DNA from: Myxococcota bacterium | Lineage (GTDB): Bacteria; Myxococcota_C; UBA6777 | Assembly (NCBI GenBank): GCA_963169055.1 | Contig: CAUJFU010000170.1 | Coordinates: 1 to 64,000 of the forward strand | DNA: 64,000 bases | Reading direction: 5' to 3' | Part shown: piece by piece, positions 62,630 to 64,000 of the stretch | How positions within the stretch are numbered: position 1 is the first letter of the stretch | Layout: each line of letters begins with the position of its first letter | Notes under the pieces: generated by a model | The model's input: the letters and a program-made list of their open reading frames with translations, nothing else | Databases searched by the model: none | What the model was told of the DNA's origin: nothing | Position numbers and translations under genes: made by a program

Positions 62630-64000
62630 TCAGGGGATCTCTTCGAGGATCTCGACATAACCGAGATCACCGTTAACGCGCACGCGCTGGCCTGTTTTGA
62701 TCAGCTTGGTGGCGTTTGGAACGGAGACGACCGCAGGGATGCCGTATTCGCGTGCGACCACCGAGCCATGCGTCATCAACCCCCCCACCTCCATCACAAG
62801 GCCCGCTGCGTGGATAAACAGCGGTGTCCAGCCCGGATCGGTAAACGGAGCCACCAAGATCTCGCCGTGGTGAAGGCTCGATTCGGAGGGGTCGAGGATC
62901 ACACGTGCGATCCCTTCGACGATTCCGGCACTTGCACGACTACCCACCAATGCTCCTGCCGGGAGATTTTCACGCCGAAGCTCTGCGATCACGATCTCTC
63001 CATGTTGGGTGAGGATGCGTGGGGGCGATAACTGCGTAAACCGCTCATGTTCGGCTTTCCGTTGTTGGATGATCTTTTTCCAATCCGCTGGTGGGGTGGA
63101 TGGGAGGGCGGGCTGAGAGGGATGTTGCGCGTGCTGCTGGACGATCTCTTGGATATCTTCGAGTGTGAGAAAGTCGATGTCTTTGGGATCGTCGAGCCAT
63201 CCGCTGTGATGGAGTGCTTTGGCTTCTTGGGAAAGAAGCTCGCGCAAAAGGCCCATCAAACGGATCAAACAGAACTTGGGATGTTCGCGGATGCCCATGA
63301 GATCGCGGTGAACGCGCACCCAACGCTTGACCAACGGACCACGCCACCAACCTCCCGACATCTGTCGAGCGTGGGCAATCAAGCGTTTTCCGGCTTCTTC
63401 GGCTTCTTGGATCAGTCTGTGGTGACGCTGGCGGTGCTGGCCTGCGGCTTCACTTTTGAGATTGCCTGCGATGGTTTGCAAGAGAGGACTCGGATCATCG
63501 GACCAGCGCGGTCGTGTGATATCGATCTCGCAAGCCCCACGCATCCCATAATTGCGCAAAAAATCCGTAAGAGCCTCGCAAAAAGCCTCGCCGCCTTCGA
63601 CCTGCTTGAGCGTCGAAAGCACCGATGCCTTGGGCTCTTTTTGAATCTTTTCGGATACGGCAGGAAAGCGCCTTGCGACCTCTGCAAGATCCGCGACATG
63701 CAGATCCATCTCTGTGGTGACGTTGCCTTCGTATCCCCTTGTTAAGTCGATGATATCTGGATCGTGAGCGTCTTTCTTGCACAACGTCGCGACCAAGCGC
63801 TGCGAGAGAATGCCGCCCATCATCAACGGCAAGAACTTTCGTGCAAGGTGCGTGCGGAAAATAGAACGAAGGATCTCCAACATCCGCCCGAAGCGAGCAG
63901 GGCCTTGTGCAAAAGAAGAAAGGTCGCGCTGAACATCGGCGATCAATTGATGGAGTTCGTTGGTTTTGGTGGGGACGAGATTGCGGGTGTTCGACCACAA
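62630..64000 (-). CDS. PEP-utilising phosphotransferase, C-terminal part (5' end cut by window)
   Basis: 456 residues visible and the frame continues past 64000; the apparent TTG start is at the edge and should not be trusted. The last 100 residues are the phosphohistidine swivel domain: catalytic H411 in GGLMTHGSVVAREYGIPAV, preceded by LVAPFTDPGWTPLFIHAAGL. The helical middle (RFGRMLEILRSIFRTHLARK; LSQRLVATLCKKDAHDPDII; LHVADLAEVARRF) resembles the C-terminal half of PEP synthase and of rifampicin phosphotransferase. The ATP-grasp part would lie outside. RPH-like is favoured because the order is linker then swivel with no TIM barrel after it. Confidence 0.8.
   Translation of the reverse strand: MWSNTRNLVPTKTNELHQLIADVQRDLSSFAQGPARFGRMLEILRSIFRTHLARKFLPLMMGGILSQRLVATLCKKDAHDPDIIDLTRGYEGNVTTEMDLHVADLAEVARRFPAVSEKIQKEPKASVLSTLKQVEGGEAFCEALTDFLRNYGMRGACEIDITRPRWSDDPSPLLQTIAGNLKSEAAGQHRQRHHRLIQEAEEAGKRLIAHARQMSGGWWRGPLVKRWVRVHRDLMGIREHPKFCLIRLMGLLRELLSQEAKALHHSGWLDDPKDIDFLTLEDIQEIVQQHAQHPSQPALPSTPPADWKKIIQQRKAEHERFTQLSPPRILTQHGEIVIAELRRENLPAGALVGSRASAGIVEGIARVILDPSESSLHHGEILVAPFTDPGWTPLFIHAAGLVMEVGGLMTHGSVVAREYGIPAVVSVPNATKLIKTGQRVRVNGDLGYVEILEEIP

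Noticed and set aside
1-64000. tRNA, rRNA, insertion sequences or prophage
   Set aside because: No cloverleaf T-arm with matching acceptor stem, no transposase, integrase or structural phage gene was found by eye; small RNAs cannot be excluded.

Overview
The window reads as a chromosome segment of a moderately GC-rich, predatory/gliding-type Myxococcota (former Deltaproteobacteria), probably an uncultured lineage. The reasons are Ser/Thr kinases carrying a C-terminal transmembrane helix and PEGA domain, many lipoproteins, TPR and HEAT proteins, NtrY/NtrX-type two-component signalling, myxobacterial cysteine-repeat lipoproteins, and above all a run of genes matching the myxobacterial Glt/Nfs trans-envelope (gliding/spore-coat) machinery. 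I see no tRNA, rRNA, phage, insertion sequence or CRISPR array.

Layout. 1-6418 (minus strand): a signalling block of a TPR protein, a soluble histidine kinase, a protein whose kinase fold has lost its catalytic residues, an active-looking Ser/Thr kinase with PEGA tail, and a secreted TPR protein cut by the window edge. 6637-8517: a HEAT-repeat lipoprotein. 8563-11471 (minus): an NtrX-like regulator and NtrY-like sensor with overlapping genes. 11472-12226 is a gene-free stretch full of hairpins and short repeats. 12227-14254: an ABC-F ATPase. 14435-20439: four consecutive plus-strand lipoproteins of unknown role. 20466-27890: a peptide/nickel-type ABC importer with two paralogous binding proteins, two permeases and two ATPases. 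27890-32610: four exported proteins (two paralogues with a cysteine motif and C-terminal membrane anchor, a TolB-like propeller, a PEGA protein) continuing the same transcription direction.

33262-44108 (minus) is the most interesting block: an outer-membrane beta-barrel, GltC-like, GltD-like (1302 residues), GltE-like TPR lipoprotein, a small periplasmic GltF/CglF-position protein and an FHA-TM-TonB_C GltG-like protein, in that transcription order. The AglRQS motor and GltH/I/J are not in the window, so this could be a gliding complex, an Nfs-like secretion/surface-assembly complex, or an ancestral relative. Upstream on the same strand (44411-50062) are a lipoprotein, two paralogous PEGA proteins and a second PEGA-tailed kinase.

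50309-64000 is more house-keeping: an RpoH-type sigma factor, QueA, a cysteine-repeat lipoprotein with a cytochrome-c-like end and a well-formed promoter/operator, penicillin-binding protein 1C, a small membrane protein, a short CobW-like GTPase followed by a Fur-family regulator, a CtpE-like P-type ATPase, an unknown helical protein and a cut-off PEP-utilising phosphotransferase. Several intergenic regions share a GTGGCTGCCCAA-containing hairpin repeat.
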